DNA of 64,000 bases from Doris montereyensis (taxonomy: Eukaryota > Mollusca > Gastropoda > Nudibranchia > Dorididae), in NCBI GenBank assembly GCA_037039925.1, contig JAXRKP010000083.1, forward strand, positions 465,001 to 529,000, read 5' to 3'. This document shows positions 1-39,266 of this stretch, piece by piece; position 1 is the stretch's first letter; every line of letters begins with the position of its first letter. Below the pieces are notes generated by a model, which made no database searches, was not told where the DNA came from, and saw only the letters and a program-made list of their open reading frames with translations. The translations under genes and the position numbers were made by a program.

Positions 1-2640
1 GTACCAAACGAAGACACAACCAAAGAAGAAAAAGATATCTTTGAAAACGACTTACAAATAGCTGCAGAGAATCTTAAACCCAAACAGGAACTAAAATGGT
101 TTTAGGCCACAATGTAGAAACATCAGGAGGAGTAATCGGTAACGAAGGAGAGACAACAACTTCTTCAAATCGAAAGAGAATAATAAATTTTGCCTAAAGA
201 ATAACATAAAAATATCCAGCACGTTTTTTTCTCATACAGATATCCACAAATATACAAGAGTAAATGAAGACAGATGCGAAAAGTCAACCATAGACAATGT
301 AATAGTTAGCAGCTCCCTTTTTTTACAGTACGATGGACGCAAGAGTAAACAAAGGAGCTGAAATATTTAGTGACCATCACCTAATGATTGCTAAAATGAG
401 ATTACTGACTGAAGAGAATAAACAAAAAAGGAAAGAAAAGAGAGCTACTCAAATCAAAATAGAAGAACTAAATAAACCAATAGTAAAACAGATATACCAA
501 TCTAGGATAAAAAAAAATGTATAATTGAAAGGCAGATGGATCTGAATGATAGCACAGTATAAGAAAAGTGGCAGATGTATAAAGAAACACTCCTCAGTTG
601 TACTGAAGATGTATGTGGCAGGAAACAAATTAAAGGAGATAGGAAAAGAACAGCATGGTGGAATGAGAATGTCAAGACTAAGATAAAAAAAAAGAAAAGA
701 AGGATGCCTGGAAAAAATACTTGCAAGCAAAGAGACAAGAGGATAGGATAGATTATGGGAGTAAAAGAACTATCGCCAAAGAGGAAGTTAGGAAAGCAAA
801 ACAGGAACAATGGGAAGAGTTTGGACAAAGACTTCAAGGAAATCAAAAGTTGTTCTGGGGAGCAATGAAGAGTATGAGAAAGACCAAAGCATGCCCAATA
901 TGACAAATTAAGAACGCCAAAGGAGAAATAATGAAAGAAGACAACAAAATCATGGAAACATGGAGAAAGTATTTTCAACAAGTACATAATTCCCCCAGAA
1001 CATATGAAACTAGGAGTACAGATCAATTAGTAAGAGTGACTAGTAATCCAGTTGAGACAGCTGAAGATGTAGATATCTGAATGGAAGAAATTCAAACAGC
1101 TATAAGAAAAGTGCAATTAGGAAAAGCCCCAGGAGCAGATCAAGTTTATCCAGAAATTATTAAAAATCAAGAGCGAGAGGCAGACAAACTACTACATGCA
1201 ATATGCCAACAAGCATAGACGTTCAAACAGGCGCCATACGACTGGAAAAGGAAACGGTAGTAACAATACATAAGAAAGGATCAACTGTGGAATGTTCAAA
1301 CTACAGAGCGATTTCATTACTTAGCGTACCAGGAAAAGTGTATGCCAGGATACTGGAAATGAGACTAAGAAAAAGAGTAGATGATAAGATTGAAGAACAT
1401 CAGAGTGGATTTAGACCAGGAAGAAGTGTACAAGACCACATATTTACAATCAGACAAATAATAGAAAAATTCCTTGAGAGAAACATTGACTTACACTTGT
1501 GTTTTATTGACTTAGAAAAGGCATTCGGCACTGTGACGAGGGACGAACTATGGCATTCCTTAAAAGAACACAATGTAGAGCAAAATTTAATAGAAGCTAT
1601 TAAACGCTTTTATAATAAGCCAACATGTGCAGTGAGAGTAGCTGGAAACGTATTGGAAGAATTTGATGTAGATATAAGAGTAAGTAAGAGTTGGGTCCTT
1701 AGTCCTCTTTTGTTTATCAAATTTATGGATTCAGTTGCAAAGGCATCCTCAAAAATGAGGAAAATGAATGTAGATATATGGAAACTCAAACCTGTAAATG
1801 TAGCAATGCTTTCATTTGCTGATGATTTAGTTGCGTTTGGAAAATCAGAAAGTGACCTTCAGTCGAATATCAACATGATGAATAATGAAGTAAATAAAAG
1901 AGGAATGAGAGTAAATGCAAAGAAAACCAAAACAATGCTAGTGACTAGGGAAGCTAAAACACGAAATCTTAAATTGGGCAGGAGAATTTAAAACAAGTTC
2001 AAAGCTACAATTATCTAGGAGTAATGATTAACTCAGAAGGAAAACTAGGAGACGAAATCAGCGAGAGAATCTAAAAGGCAATGACAATATATAACCATCT
2101 AGGAAAGGCATTTGTAGGTAAACAAGATTTGTCAACAAAAACCAAAATGGCAATATACAACACAGTTTATTGTCCTACCCTCCTCTATGGCAGTGAAATC
2201 TGGGCCTTAGACAGTAGAGAATGCAGTAGAGAACACGCAGCTGAAATGAAATATCTAAGAAGAGTAGTAGGGAAAACTAAAAGAGACAAAAACAGAAACA
2301 CAACAATAAGAGATCAAACCAAAGCAGATGGCATAAAAACTAAGATAGAAATAAATCGACTGAGATGGTTTGGGCATGTAAACAGCATGAATGACAATAA
2401 AATAGCTAAATCAGTATACAGTGCTAAAACCCAAGGTAAAAGACCAAAAGGCAGACCTCGGAGAAAGTGGGAAGAAGATATAAAAGAGGCATTAAAGCAA
2501 AGGAATTTTAATTTTTATGGAAGGATGTTAGGACAAGGCAGCCTGGAGAGAGATCATTTCGGGCATCTAAACCCATACACCGGAAGATAAAATGGGAATT
2601 GATAAAGAAAGAAAGACAAAGATCTGAATAAGGGGATGTT
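1..2640 (+). mobile_element. Non-LTR retrotransposon (LINE family alpha), degraded, 5' end outside the window
   Basis: The window opens inside the end of an apurinic endonuclease domain (peptide NLKPKQEL near base 70). A linker region follows at about 330-1180 and a reverse transcriptase at 1203-1991. In the RT I can read NYRAISLLS, FRPGRSVQDHIFTIRQI, motif A FIDLEKAF, a decayed motif B (SKSWVLSP where QGxxLSP is usual) and motif C FADDLVAFG. The tail at 2081-2590 carries LLYGSEIWAL and LRWFGHV, and a GRPRRKW segment typical of many animal LINE C-termini. The 3' end is A-rich with GAAA repeats. Stops and frameshifts at about 495, 900, 1078, 1990 and 2073 break the frame, so this is a dead or badly sequenced copy. 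Other copies or fragments of the same family lie at 20088-20285, 20525-20910, 31177-32285 and 36627-36752. Clade is not settled by eye; RTE-like or Jockey-like are both possible. Confidence 0.88.
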
Positions 2641-2659
2641 TCTTATAAAGATTAAATAA

Positions 2660-3440
2660 ATACCCCCCCCTCAATAGATTTTGTTCTACTTCACCATCCT
2701 TACCGTCATCTTGTTGACATTGGACAATATATTATACATCTACATTGTAACAACACTGACCGTAGCTACGGTACTTTATAAAGATCACACTTTACGTAAC
2801 TTATTTACTTAGTGCATAAACTATTCGTATTTCTACTAATCCTCGTAGATCATAGCATAATATAACGAGCTATATGTACGTCTACTCAATAACGAACTAC
2901 AACATAGTCGATCAATGGATGAGCTGAAAGTTATTACACTATTATGATTTATCCTCAGAGATTATTATAGGACTCTAGCAGCATCTTATAACCAATAAAG
3001 AAACTTACCTCTTGTTAATGGCTCGTTCATCGTCTCGTGAACAGCTTGTTCAAATAACAGATTAAGTTGGAGACACACAATAAAGTTTTTTTTTAAAATT
3101 CGGATTACAGGGCAAACGGTAACGGTGGTTTTAACTGTTCCGGAGTGTTATACCATTTGACATGTACGTATCACGAACTAATACAACAGACTAGAAACAC
3201 ACCTTTTAGTTCTACCCACCGAAAATGTTTCCGTCCAACTCACGAATAAGACAAAGCGCAATTCAACTCTGACTGATACGTAAGCTATCTTCTGACATGA
3301 ATAAGATAAGACGCTGTTTTTGTTATGCTGTTCGTGTCATTTTCTATACCCTACGCAAAGCTGGAACAATTACATATAGGCGCAGATCAAATTTGTGACA
3401 CCGGAGAAAAAACACTACTGATTTACTGTCTGCCTCAAAA
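2660..3440. other. Unassigned intergenic sequence
   Basis: AT-rich sequence between two LINE copies. It begins with a short poly-C run (about 2664-2671). I see no credible coding frame, tRNA-like boxes or tandem repeat. It could contain the eroded 5' part of the LINE that becomes recognisable at 3440, but I cannot read endonuclease motifs in it. Confidence 0.5.
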
Positions 3441-4560
3441 ATACTGATGGAAAAATGTAAAGAGAACAAGAAGAAATGACACTGTGTATTCGTAGACTTC
3501 GTAAAAGCACATGACATGGACAGTGTTCCAAGATAAGAGATGTGGTACAGCACGATAAATTAAGGTGTAGTAGAGGAGTATGTGAAGGCGGTTCAAGATA
3601 TGAAGTTTGAAGGCAGTGCAACAGCAGTTTGGTGCTCAGTTGAGGTTACAGATGGCTTCCGGGTGAAGGTAGGATTGCACCAGGGATTGGTCCTCAGCCC
3701 GTTCTTGTTTGCTATAGTGATGGACGGGTTAACAGATGAATTTAGCTAGGAAGACCCATGGTCAATGATGTTTGCAGATGACATAGTGATCTACAGCGAG
3801 TCAAAGGAGGATCTGGAGGCAGTGGTGGAGAAACGCATTAGAAAGAAAAGGAATGAAAGTCAGTAGAAGTTAAACAGAATACATGTGTGTAAATAAGAAA
3901 ACTGGGGTAACTATAACACTACAATGAGAAAAGGCGATAAGGGTAGACGAGTTAAAGTACATAGAGTTAACTGTGCAAAGCGATGGAGCGAGTGTGGGAG
4001 AGAGGTAAAAACGAGAATTCAGGCTGGATGGCATAGATGGAGGAAAATATTGGGAGCGATTGTGACACTAAGATATCTGCAAAAATGAAAGGGAATGGTT
4101 ATAAGACAGTAGTTCGTCCAGCAATGATGTACGGTCTAGAAAATGTTGCCCTGACAAAAAGACAAGAAGCAGTCACTGAGATGAAGATGTTGTGGTTCTC
4201 CTTGGGTGTGTCAACATTGGATAAAATTCGAAATGAACACATCCGATGGGAAACCCAAATAGGTAGTTTAGGGGGCAAAGTTAGGGAGGGCAGGTTGAGA
4301 TGGTGCGGGCATGTAAAGAGAAGGGATGGGGAGTAGCCTATATCGGACATCAGATATTGCGGATAGATATACCGGGCAGGGGGAAGAGGGGAATACCAAA
4401 AAGATGACATATGGGTATAATACAGGAAGACATGAATACTGCCGGTGCGAGGGATGGAGACGAGCAGGATAGGAGTAATAGGACGAAGTGGAGAATGGTG
4501 ATCTGCTGTGGCAAATAGCAACCCCGAACGGATACAGCTGAAAGAAAAAGAAGAAGATAT
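3440..4560 (+). mobile_element. Non-LTR retrotransposon (LINE family beta), 5'-truncated and degraded
   Basis: Plus-strand reading in shifting frames gives RT pieces: FVDFVKAHD (motif A region, about 3487), GLHQGLVLSPFLF (motif B, about 3675), then MFADDIVIYSESKEDLE (motif C, about 3768). At 4037-4336 the C-terminal portion reads VVRPAMMYGLE and GRLRWCGHVKRRDGE. The 3' end near 4497-4560 reads CTGCTGTGGCAAATAGC, then a GAA-rich run, a tail form known from RTE-like elements. Every segment is interrupted by stops or frame changes, and no endonuclease domain is visible upstream. A second copy of the tail is at 11215-11280. Confidence 0.8.
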
Positions 4561-4569
4561 ACATCCTTA

Positions 4570-6540
<1,971 letters not shown>

Positions 6541-6544
6541 AGTC

Positions 6545-6840
6545 CATAGATAGGTGTCGCTCGCCTGTTGCGAGGTCGTCCCCCTACGAGTTGAAATATA
6601 TTTTCTCGAGCTAACACCCCCCCCCCGTCCTTCGCCGCCCCAAATGGATCCAGGTAGGTGGATCCAGACCTAATCCGAGCAGAGACAGACGATACATTAC
6701 AAATGAGGTTCTGTGTGCAGATCACAACAGTCTGTGTCTGGTGTTGAAGTCCCTTTGGCTGTCCCCCAGCACAAATAACAATCCTACCAAAAACACCTTA
6801 GTTATGATCGTGAGGGTGGGTAACACTGGTAAAACCTAAT
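6545..6840 (+). repeat. SINE family A copy, diverged
   Basis: The order of blocks matches other family A copies: CCAGGTAGGTGGATCCAGAC, CTGTGTGCAGATCACAACAG, a CTTTGGCTGT block, then AATCCTACCAAAAACACCTT and a TGAGGGTGGGTAA end. The head region (6545-6600) still has GCGAGGTCGTCCCCC but no clear B box. It is recognised by comparison with 17095-17395 and 52610-52830. Confidence 0.6.
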
Positions 6841-6844
6841 CCTC

Positions 6845-6905
6845 TTAATCCTGATATCAACGCATATGGTGGATGGGGTAATTTGGATGAAACGAACAGA
6901 ATTCT
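6845..6905 (+). repeat. Family B short interspersed repeat, 3' fragment
   Basis: Contains the family B block CGCATATGGTGGATGGGGTA, followed by an ATGAAACGAAC tail. Only the last third of the roughly 150-bp unit is present. Confidence 0.55.
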
Positions 6906-7084
6906 TCCACGTTTACTACTAATACTATTATAACACCTTGTTTTCATTTCCCCCAAATCTTGTTTAATACATTACGCCATTTTATTTAATAAGATCTATA
7001 GCGATTGTTAGCTTCTAAAAAAAACCAAGTCAAGTGATTCATATTCAGATATATCGGCACAAACGAGTCGTAAGTCCATGCAGT

Positions 7085-7222
7085 TCAATTTGTTGGTTTC
7101 GTTAAAATGTATCGCGTTCGCCATATGCGGTGATCTCAGTGTGAGTTAATATGAAAGACATGTGAAAGAGTAAAATGAAAGTAATAGGACCTACCTACCA
7201 ACATGTGCAAACCGCCCATTTG
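7085..7222 (-). repeat. Family B short interspersed repeat
   Basis: On the plus strand it reads CCATATGCGGTGATCTCAG, then a GTGAAAGAGTAAAATGAAAG segment, AGGACCTACCTACCAAC and a CCGCCCA end. Similar blocks occur about eleven times in the window. The strand is set by the simple-sequence tail, which is 3' when read on the minus strand. Confidence 0.75.
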
Positions 7223-7409
7223 GAGCTCAGAGCCAGAGGAAGGACCAAGTTGAACTGCTGTACTTTTTGTTTTCATGAAAAGCTATGTTTAGAGAATATT
7301 TATCTCCAATTACAAGACAAAACAAAACGAATACTAACAAACAAAACAAAACACCCAGCATACACTTAATGACAAACAAACCCGAAAAAACAACAAAATA
7401 AGCCACAGC

Positions 7410-7745
7410 TTTTCAAGGCCAGGTCGGTGGATGGACACCAAGCTCCATCAGCAGAGAGACGGGCGCAAAACGGAGTTTTGTGTAGTTAAAGAACAAACAA
7501 AAAGAGCTCCATAGAGAGCACGTTTTGTGCATGTTAAAAAGAACCCATGACCCCGTGCAGTCACAACAAAATCAAATACCAAAACAGAGATCACTTCGTG
7601 TGTAGAGCACAACGTTTTGTGCATGTTAAAGAACCCATGACTGTTTACATGGCAGTCCCAGCAAAATCAAACAGCCTACCAAAATCTCCGAGATCACTTT
7701 AGTTGTGGGTGTGGGTAAAATCAAATCAAATTCTATCTGTCCTGA
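7410..7745 (+). repeat. SINE family A, two partial units side by side
   Basis: The block AGAGCACGTTTTGTGCATG occurs at about 7516 and a related block at about 7608, each followed by TTAAA(A)GAACCCATGAC. The second unit continues through TGTTTACATGGCAGTCCCAG and a CCTACCAAAATC block to a GTGTGGGTAAAATCAAATCA tail. This is the same body as 52650-52830. A pure C run of about 20 follows at 7770-7790. Confidence 0.65.
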
Positions 7746-7749
7746 ACTG

Positions 7750-8690
7750 CCTTCCAGTTCCAGTCTCCCCCCCCCCCCCCCCCCCCCCCACGACCTTATT
7801 GGGCTGTGGTGATAATAATAGTGACAAATGACAAATGACAAATGACATGCCGTAAGCTGTTGCTACCGTGCTGTTGTTATCTTATCATGAAGATTCGCCA
7901 CAAGCATTTTTTTCGTTTTGTTGCTGAACACCAAATAATTGAATTTCTACATGTCATACTACACATTCTTCGGTGTAGTTAGATTCAGTATAGTGATTGC
8001 ACTCAGCGACTGACCTATTTGCACTATATTATATTACATGTATTATCAGCGTATATGAGCTGGAAGAAAAACACCATAGACGTCCCATAAGCAGGATATG
8101 TGTGGGAAATCATCGTTGTACGGTAATTCAACGACATATGAAAATACCGACTGCCAAACAAAAAAACAATACATCAAAAGAACAATATCTACCTTAAAAA
8201 AGAACACAAACCAACAAAATGAAACAAAACTCATTTCAACAAAATAAAAAGTAAGACCCCTTAAGACCTTTAGTTAAACTGTGTTTATTTGTACTGCCTT
8301 ACTTATAATATGAAGATGTACAGATCAAAACAGAAAGAAAAAAAAAAAGAATGCCGAAAAAAATCTAAAATGTTCTTATTTTTCAATCTCTCTCACCTCA
8401 TCCTCCACTTCCCTCTCTTTAAAAAAAAGGAACAATCTGATGTCTGCCATCCAGCACCACTCCCTCCCTCCCTATCTCAAATATAACAAAAAGTTCCTAA
8501 AAGCAAAACAAACAAAAAAACCTTTAAAAAGATAATTAAACCCACCAGTCATTACCTGACGTATAAATCTAATTTGAATACATTACATGTACAATAAAAT
8601 ATCTTTGTAATATTGTTACTTGTTCCCACAAAGAGCAACAAACATATTTTAAAAAAGAACAAAAAGAGGTACAGTAAAGTTCTTTCAAGT
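7750..8690. other. Gene-free stretch
   Basis: Poly-C tract 7770-7790, then AT-rich sequence with several A-runs (for example 8339-8348). Short lysine-rich frames are by-products of the A-runs. Nothing else recognised. Confidence 0.45.
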
Positions 8691-8694
8691 AAGG

Positions 8695-8940
8695 CCATTA
8701 CGACCCCTAGAGCCGGAGCTCATCCCGGTTTCTATAGCCTGAAACAGAACAGATGATAATAATCACCTCCTGAACAGGACGCTAGTCTGACACATGTTTT
8801 TACTCCCAGCCCAATGCTTGTACCCATTTGCACCTGGGCCAAGCGGGGAAATGCATGTTGTCTCGCTTTGCTAGGATTCGATCTCGTAACCTCATGATCC
8901 CATCCGACAGCCTAACCATTCCACACAAAAGACAAAGGAG
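8695..8940 (-). repeat. tRNA-derived SINE family C
   Basis: Shares blocks with 55895-56110: TAAGGCC at the left edge, ATCCCGG, CAGAACAG.TGATA, GTCTGACA(C/T)A, TTTTTAC, TTGTACCCATTTGCACCTGG, then TCATGAT and CTAACCA. On the minus strand the tRNA-like head is at the right, and the B-box position near 8875-8885 reads GATTCGATCTC on the plus strand (degenerate). About 240 bp. Confidence 0.65.
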
Positions 8941-8944
8941 AAAC

Positions 8945-10865
8945 GACCAAAGCGGACCCTTACATGCTGTCATTGTTATTCACTTATCTTATAATATATA
9001 ATGTCCTGTAGTCAAACTTAGAACTCAAGAACAAAAGAAAAAGAAAATTTGGCATCTGGAATGCTAGGAGAAAATGACAAATACACTCCATGTTCGTTTT
9101 CTGTTATTTAAAGAAGAAAAAAATTGAATTTAAGTGTTGCTATAAGTGTGGAGTTCAGACAAATAGCTTGAAACAGAAACAGATTAACATTCTAGCAATC
9201 ATACTCCAACTAATGCCTCATGTTCTTTTTTCTTTCTTTCCTCACTTTGAAACAAAAATAAAAAAGAGCATATCTCTGAGAAAAAAAAAAAAAACCAATG
9301 AGAAAAAAATAACGTTTAAAAAAAACCGACATAAAAATACAACGTATGCATGCAGCAAAAGAAATAACAGATCCAAATTAATCATAAAATGTGGTAAAAA
9401 AAGAATCAAATTCAATTTGAACGTAAACTTTGAATAAACAATTAAAGCTTACGTAGTATGATAATTATTTTTGTAACGTAGGCAAAGTTGTACAGCTCTC
9501 AAAACTATCTTCCCCTCACAGAGGTGTCAGTTTCAAAAACATATCTTATTATACAAAATGGAATAATAAAATACACATGTTTCATAAACCCCCCCCAGAA
9601 AAAAACCAATACAGATTGTAAATAAATGTGTAGTTCCATTTGATGATACCATTGTACCTGATTCTCTCACTTCAAGATATGAACGATGTATCAATACTAT
9701 CATCATGACGGAATGTGGGACCTGAGGTCGTGACTTCAAACAACAGAAGAGAATTAAAAAAATTTTTGTCTTAGCTCTTAAAAGCAGTGCTCAAATAGTT
9801 TTTTTTTAAATGGTGAGATTGCATGACAATTTTTTCAAATATGACATTGACATAACTTTTAAATCTTTTGATAAAATCTGAAATCTTAATGATAGAAAGA
9901 AAAATTGTTGCATAGTCACATTATTGTTTATATTATATTATATAATATATAAAGCTGAACGTCTCTAACTTTGATCTCTTATAACTCAGGAACCACTGCA
10001 TGCACAACCTCTTTACTTCGCATGTAGATTTTAGATAGCCTGCTGTAGGTTCTAAATCTAAATGAATAAACTCTTGGATCAAGTCACTATTTTAATAGAT
10101 TGGGAAAAGATGGTTTTGCCTACGATCCACAAAACTTTTATTGTTATCGTTACTCATTCCTTCATTTCCAGTCAATAGATCCGCCTTATCTAAGTATCGA
10201 ATACTGTACCAGTACTTGATATCATCCTGCACCCGGTAACTTATTGTGTAGTTTATCATGGGAAAAAATGTGGTAAAAGAGTTATCATAATCATCATCGT
10301 CTACGGGCATGCTTGTTACATAACAAATGAACACAAATGAAAATCATAGCATTCCAAACTTTCATTTTTCAAATGTTAACGATAACATTGTGAAATAAGA
10401 AAAACATTGTCACTGTCTAATTTTACACAGCGACAAATTAAAATTTCTGATTCTAAAGCCAAACAAGGAAAAGATAATAAGTTTTACTTTCAGGTTGGAA
10501 ATACAGCTACTCCAGTACAGACTACTGCCTATATCTTGACTTGGTGATGACAGAGATTCCAATCGATTTAAACCAAATAAACAACATGTTTTTTACTTGT
10601 ACTTTGACCCAAGGTTGCAGTTGCTCTAAATTCAGTTATCCTTTCCGAATCAAAAAATGGTAAAATTTAAACTCATAGGGCAGGAATGTATTGACACTTG
10701 ATGAATAACACCTTCTAATAATAATATTGATGATACATGTTCTAATATTAATAGAGTTGATGAACAAGTATTGCAAGACGTACCATTGCTCTGGAAGAAA
10801 GAAACAAGAGAAAGTAAAGTTTTTTACAGTTACATTACAAGGTCACCACCTAGACAGGACACTTT
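8945..10865. other. AT-rich intergenic sequence, no gene recognised
   Basis: A-runs at 9280-9295 and 9300-9330 generate spurious Lys-rich open frames. There is a short palindromic TATATTATATTATATAATAT stretch near 9930-9950. No motif, intron-exon pattern or repeat match could be supported. Confidence 0.45.
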
Positions 10866-10869
10866 TTTG

Positions 10870-11055
10870 TTGCAGGCTTCATCTCCACAGTAATACTGGT
10901 ATTTACTTGCCACTTCCTGGAGTGGGTAAAAGTGTCCCACATGTTTTTCCAAGGATAAAATTGGTAAACCCACCGGGCAACACAAATATTCAAATTAATG
11001 ACTTTAGCATGCGCGAGTCCAACTGTCTACCACTCAAGGTCAACGCCACGTGACA
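10870..11055 (-). repeat. Possible tRNA-derived SINE
   Basis: Read on the minus strand from 11052, the sequence starts CTTGAGTGGTAGACAG, which resembles an A box, followed about 40 bases later by a degenerate B-box-like TTTGAATATTTG. A CCCGGTGGGTTTACC body follows. There is no second full copy in the window, so the call rests on the tRNA-like head only. Confidence 0.35.
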
Positions 11056-11214
11056 AAACATAAACAATAATTATTATGATGAAAGTTGCTTCCATTCGCT
11101 GCTAAAATAATAGAAAATATGATTTGGACGTGCGATATCCCAATGTTCTATGAGAATAAATGGGATATTACTTGAGAGCTGTGCACATGATACATTGTAT
11201 TAATGAAAGATCGT

Positions 11215-11280
11215 CTACTGATTGAATCTGCTGTGGCGACCCTTAACAGGAATACCCGAAAGACGAAGAAGAAGAAGTCT
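11215..11280 (+). mobile_element. LINE family beta, 3' end only
   Basis: Reads CTGCTGTGGCGACCCTTAAC, then AACAGG..ACCCGAAAGACG and a GAAGAAGAAG tail. It matches the 3' terminus of the copy ending at 4560 and is severely 5'-truncated, as is common for target-primed reverse transcription products. Confidence 0.65.
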
Positions 11281-11289
11281 ACTGATTGA

Positions 11290-12880
11290 AAGAGCCCCAT
11301 TTCATAAAATACGCTAAGTATTTCAAAAGAAATATTAACGGAAAATAAAAGTGTATAAATGGTGAACTTACATTTGTATTATACATATTGATATATGGAT
11401 TGAAAGTTAATCTTTCTTTTCAGTTTTTATAATACAACAATAAAAAAATAATTACAGACTATAAGAAAAATATCTATAAGTAAAAAGTTATAACTTGTTC
11501 AAATCAGGGGTATGTTTTAGTACTAGACAAAAACTAGCAACAGATTGAAAAAAATTCTAGAACTGTATTAAGGTAGTCATTTAATTCCAATTCACATAGA
11601 TTGTCAAAACAGATTTAGTATAAAAGAATTGCAAGTACTGCAATATTTGTATGATATTTGGATCAAGCTTCAACGTATCTTCATTCGGACGAAACACACT
11701 GAAACATGTTGGAAATTGTATTACATTCATCATTACTCTTATAATAAATACATTTTATTTACCATAAGGTTCCATACATGCTCCATGTGTGCTTTACTCG
11801 ATTCGTTTTTTTCATCAGAGTTTGTTTAAACTAGGCTGTGCAAACAAAGGTAACAAGATATACAAAGAAGTATCATTCATCAGTCCTGTTATGTTCATGT
11901 AAACACTTAAAGTTAAAGACAAAAGAAAAAAATCTTCTTCAGCGCAGGACCCATGCTTGGACTCAATCTGTTGGATGGATTGTTCTCACAACATTCAATA
12001 ACAAAACACACAATATACACAAATTGTATGTTGTACTTTTATCACTGAAAATCAGATCACGCAGAACGTAACATGAAATAACAACAAAGAAAATTTAGCA
12101 TCAAAAAGAAAAAGCCCCCTCTGATGAACGAAAAAAAAAACATGTAACAATAAACAATAATCCCCCCCCCCCCCCCCAATGAAATAAATTAACAACTCAG
12201 GAGAAAAAGAAAGAATGTGAAGCAAATATTCAACAACAACAAAAATAATGAAGGAACAAAACAAAACAAAATTAAACATTTTTCAAAGATAACATAGCAA
12301 TGAAATATGGGTGTACTTATTACATAGCGTTCTCATTTCTTTTTCTTTCATTAATCTAATCTTGCTTATTTTAGAATGATCATGATATAATATGCACATG
12401 ATGTATTTCAAACAAGCTCATAATGTCAATACGATGTGCATACTATGTTTATTTTATTTCTATAATGTTATGTAGTAAATCAGCCATTGTAAATCGCCCA
12501 GAGTTTGTAAATCTATGAGATGTTGGCTCTCTATAAATGTACATTATTGTCATTATTATAATATAAAATTTATAAGTTTGGGAGAACAATCCACAAAAAG
12601 CCAATGGCAAATTGGACCAAAATAATATGCCAACAATAATACCATCCAAATAACTTGCTGGTTGTCACATTTTCCAGCACACACAACTTACAGAGAGCTG
12701 GGGCTAAATGGTCGCTGGGAACAAATTTCATGGAAATTAGCCTTGTTGTTATGGCACAATGATCCTTTGAGCTACGTGCTTCTTTTCTTCCATAAGCTTG
12801 TGAACAAAAACTACAACATAAGATTCTTATCTCTTCCTGTGAAATTATTAAAGGCAGTCTTAATTAAAACTGAATTATTC
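11290..12880. other. Gene-free AT-rich stretch
   Basis: Contains a poly-C run at 12162-12177 and A-runs. The small open frames (for example around 11629-12071 and 12662-12955) have no recognisable domain. The part after about 12660 may be body sequence of the L2-like fragment that follows. Confidence 0.45.
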
Positions 12881-12889
12881 ACACATGCT

Positions 12890-13105
12890 TTCGAAAGTTT
12901 ACCATTCTTTGTGTCTGTATCATATATCATATTTTATTGTTTATATACAAACTGAATAATTGCTTTCATTATTTGTAAAATTGCAATTGTAACATTTTAC
13001 TGTATAAAGTTTGATTGTCATTTCCTACTGTAAAGCGCCATGAGCTCTGTATGGTGAAAGCATGCGTTACATAAATTGAATCATTATTATTATCATTATT
13101 ATCTA
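12890..13105 (+). mobile_element. CR1/L2-type LINE 3' end
   Basis: Ends with TGTAAAGCGCCATGAGCTC, then GCGTTACATAAATTGAATC and an ATTATTATT run. The same layout (TGTAAAGCGCxC..GAGC, GCGCTATATAAATT, ATT repeats) closes the large minus-strand element at 41562. This ending is characteristic of CR1/L2 elements. Confidence 0.6.
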
Positions 13106-13860
13106 TAAGTTTCTACAAGGTGACTAGCAAATGAATTCCTTGTAAATTGTGATAAAAAAACTGTTTAACTATCATCACAACATTGTTAATTATGTTTTTC
13201 CCCTTTGGCATTAATCATGAAAGTAAATAAAAGAGGAAACAGACATTTTCTGAAGACAATCTAGGATTCAAGTTGGTGATAACTGACATTGTGTGTGCTT
13301 GCCATTGACTTTTAAACTCAGTCGTGTATAATTTGTAAATTTACTCATGTATAATAATAAGGTAGACGGAATTGTGTTCTAGTTCTAATAAGAATATGAC
13401 ATCGAACAGCTTCAAATTTTATAGGCTTATAAAAGTCCTTTAAATAATACCAATAAAGGTATATATAAAAAAAAAATTAACAAGCAGAAAATTGCTATAC
13501 AACTTATAGAAAAATGATGCATTTTTGTCAGTTCCTACCCAAACTGTCAAAAACAAAGAAATAATTAGGATGAAGAATATGTTATGGAGTACAATAATAT
13601 AGTTCTCTATTTTAAGCACAGGAATAAATCAACAACTTACTAACAGAAAGAAAAGAAAGAATTAACTTTTGAATTTTGGCAGTAAGACATCACATAAGAG
13701 ATTTCATGACAATCTGGAGATCAAAATGAAAACTTGACTTCCATAAACAAGAAAGGAAGCCGGCTTCCTCAAATCTATAAATTGTTGGCAGGACCATTTC
13801 AAACTAAAAAGATTAACAAACATAGAACTTTGTTTTTAAACTTTAAAAATTAGGACATTA

Positions 13861-13866
13861 TTTATT
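13861..13866 (-). promoter_or_regulatory. Candidate polyadenylation signal for ACSS2
   Basis: AATAAA on the minus strand, about 426 bases downstream of the ACSS2 stop codon. Other A-rich variants lie nearer (around 14230-14250), so the true site is uncertain. Confidence 0.3.
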
Positions 13867-14291
13867 TCTGATTAGCATATAAAACGAATGTTAAAATAAT
13901 CAGTGAGAATTTGTAACGTAAACCATAAAGAAACCAACATATAAAGCACTGTAACATCAATGTTGAAAGGCTAGGAATTTCTCATCACAACTCTATACAA
14001 CAATGAAAAGGAAACCTCATTAAACACTGTAACAACTAAAACCTCATGAAATGCTACAACATCTGAAACCTCATTCAATGCTGTAACAAACACTTTGTAC
14101 CAATAATGAAACTGAACCATGGCCTAGAAAAAAATCCACCAACAATTGCGTCAAATAAAACTCTAGATGATGAAAAATATGTTGAACATAAAATAGCACA
14201 AGCAATAGGGAAACAACTCCAATATCATAATTGACGTAGTAAAAATAAAAGGAGCTATTCTAAAGATATCAACTTACTAAGACGAGGCTAA

Positions 14292-39266
<24,975 letters not shown>

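Noticed and set aside
9090..9437. 115-codon Lys-rich open frame
   Set aside because: Arises from A-rich sequence; no conserved motif.
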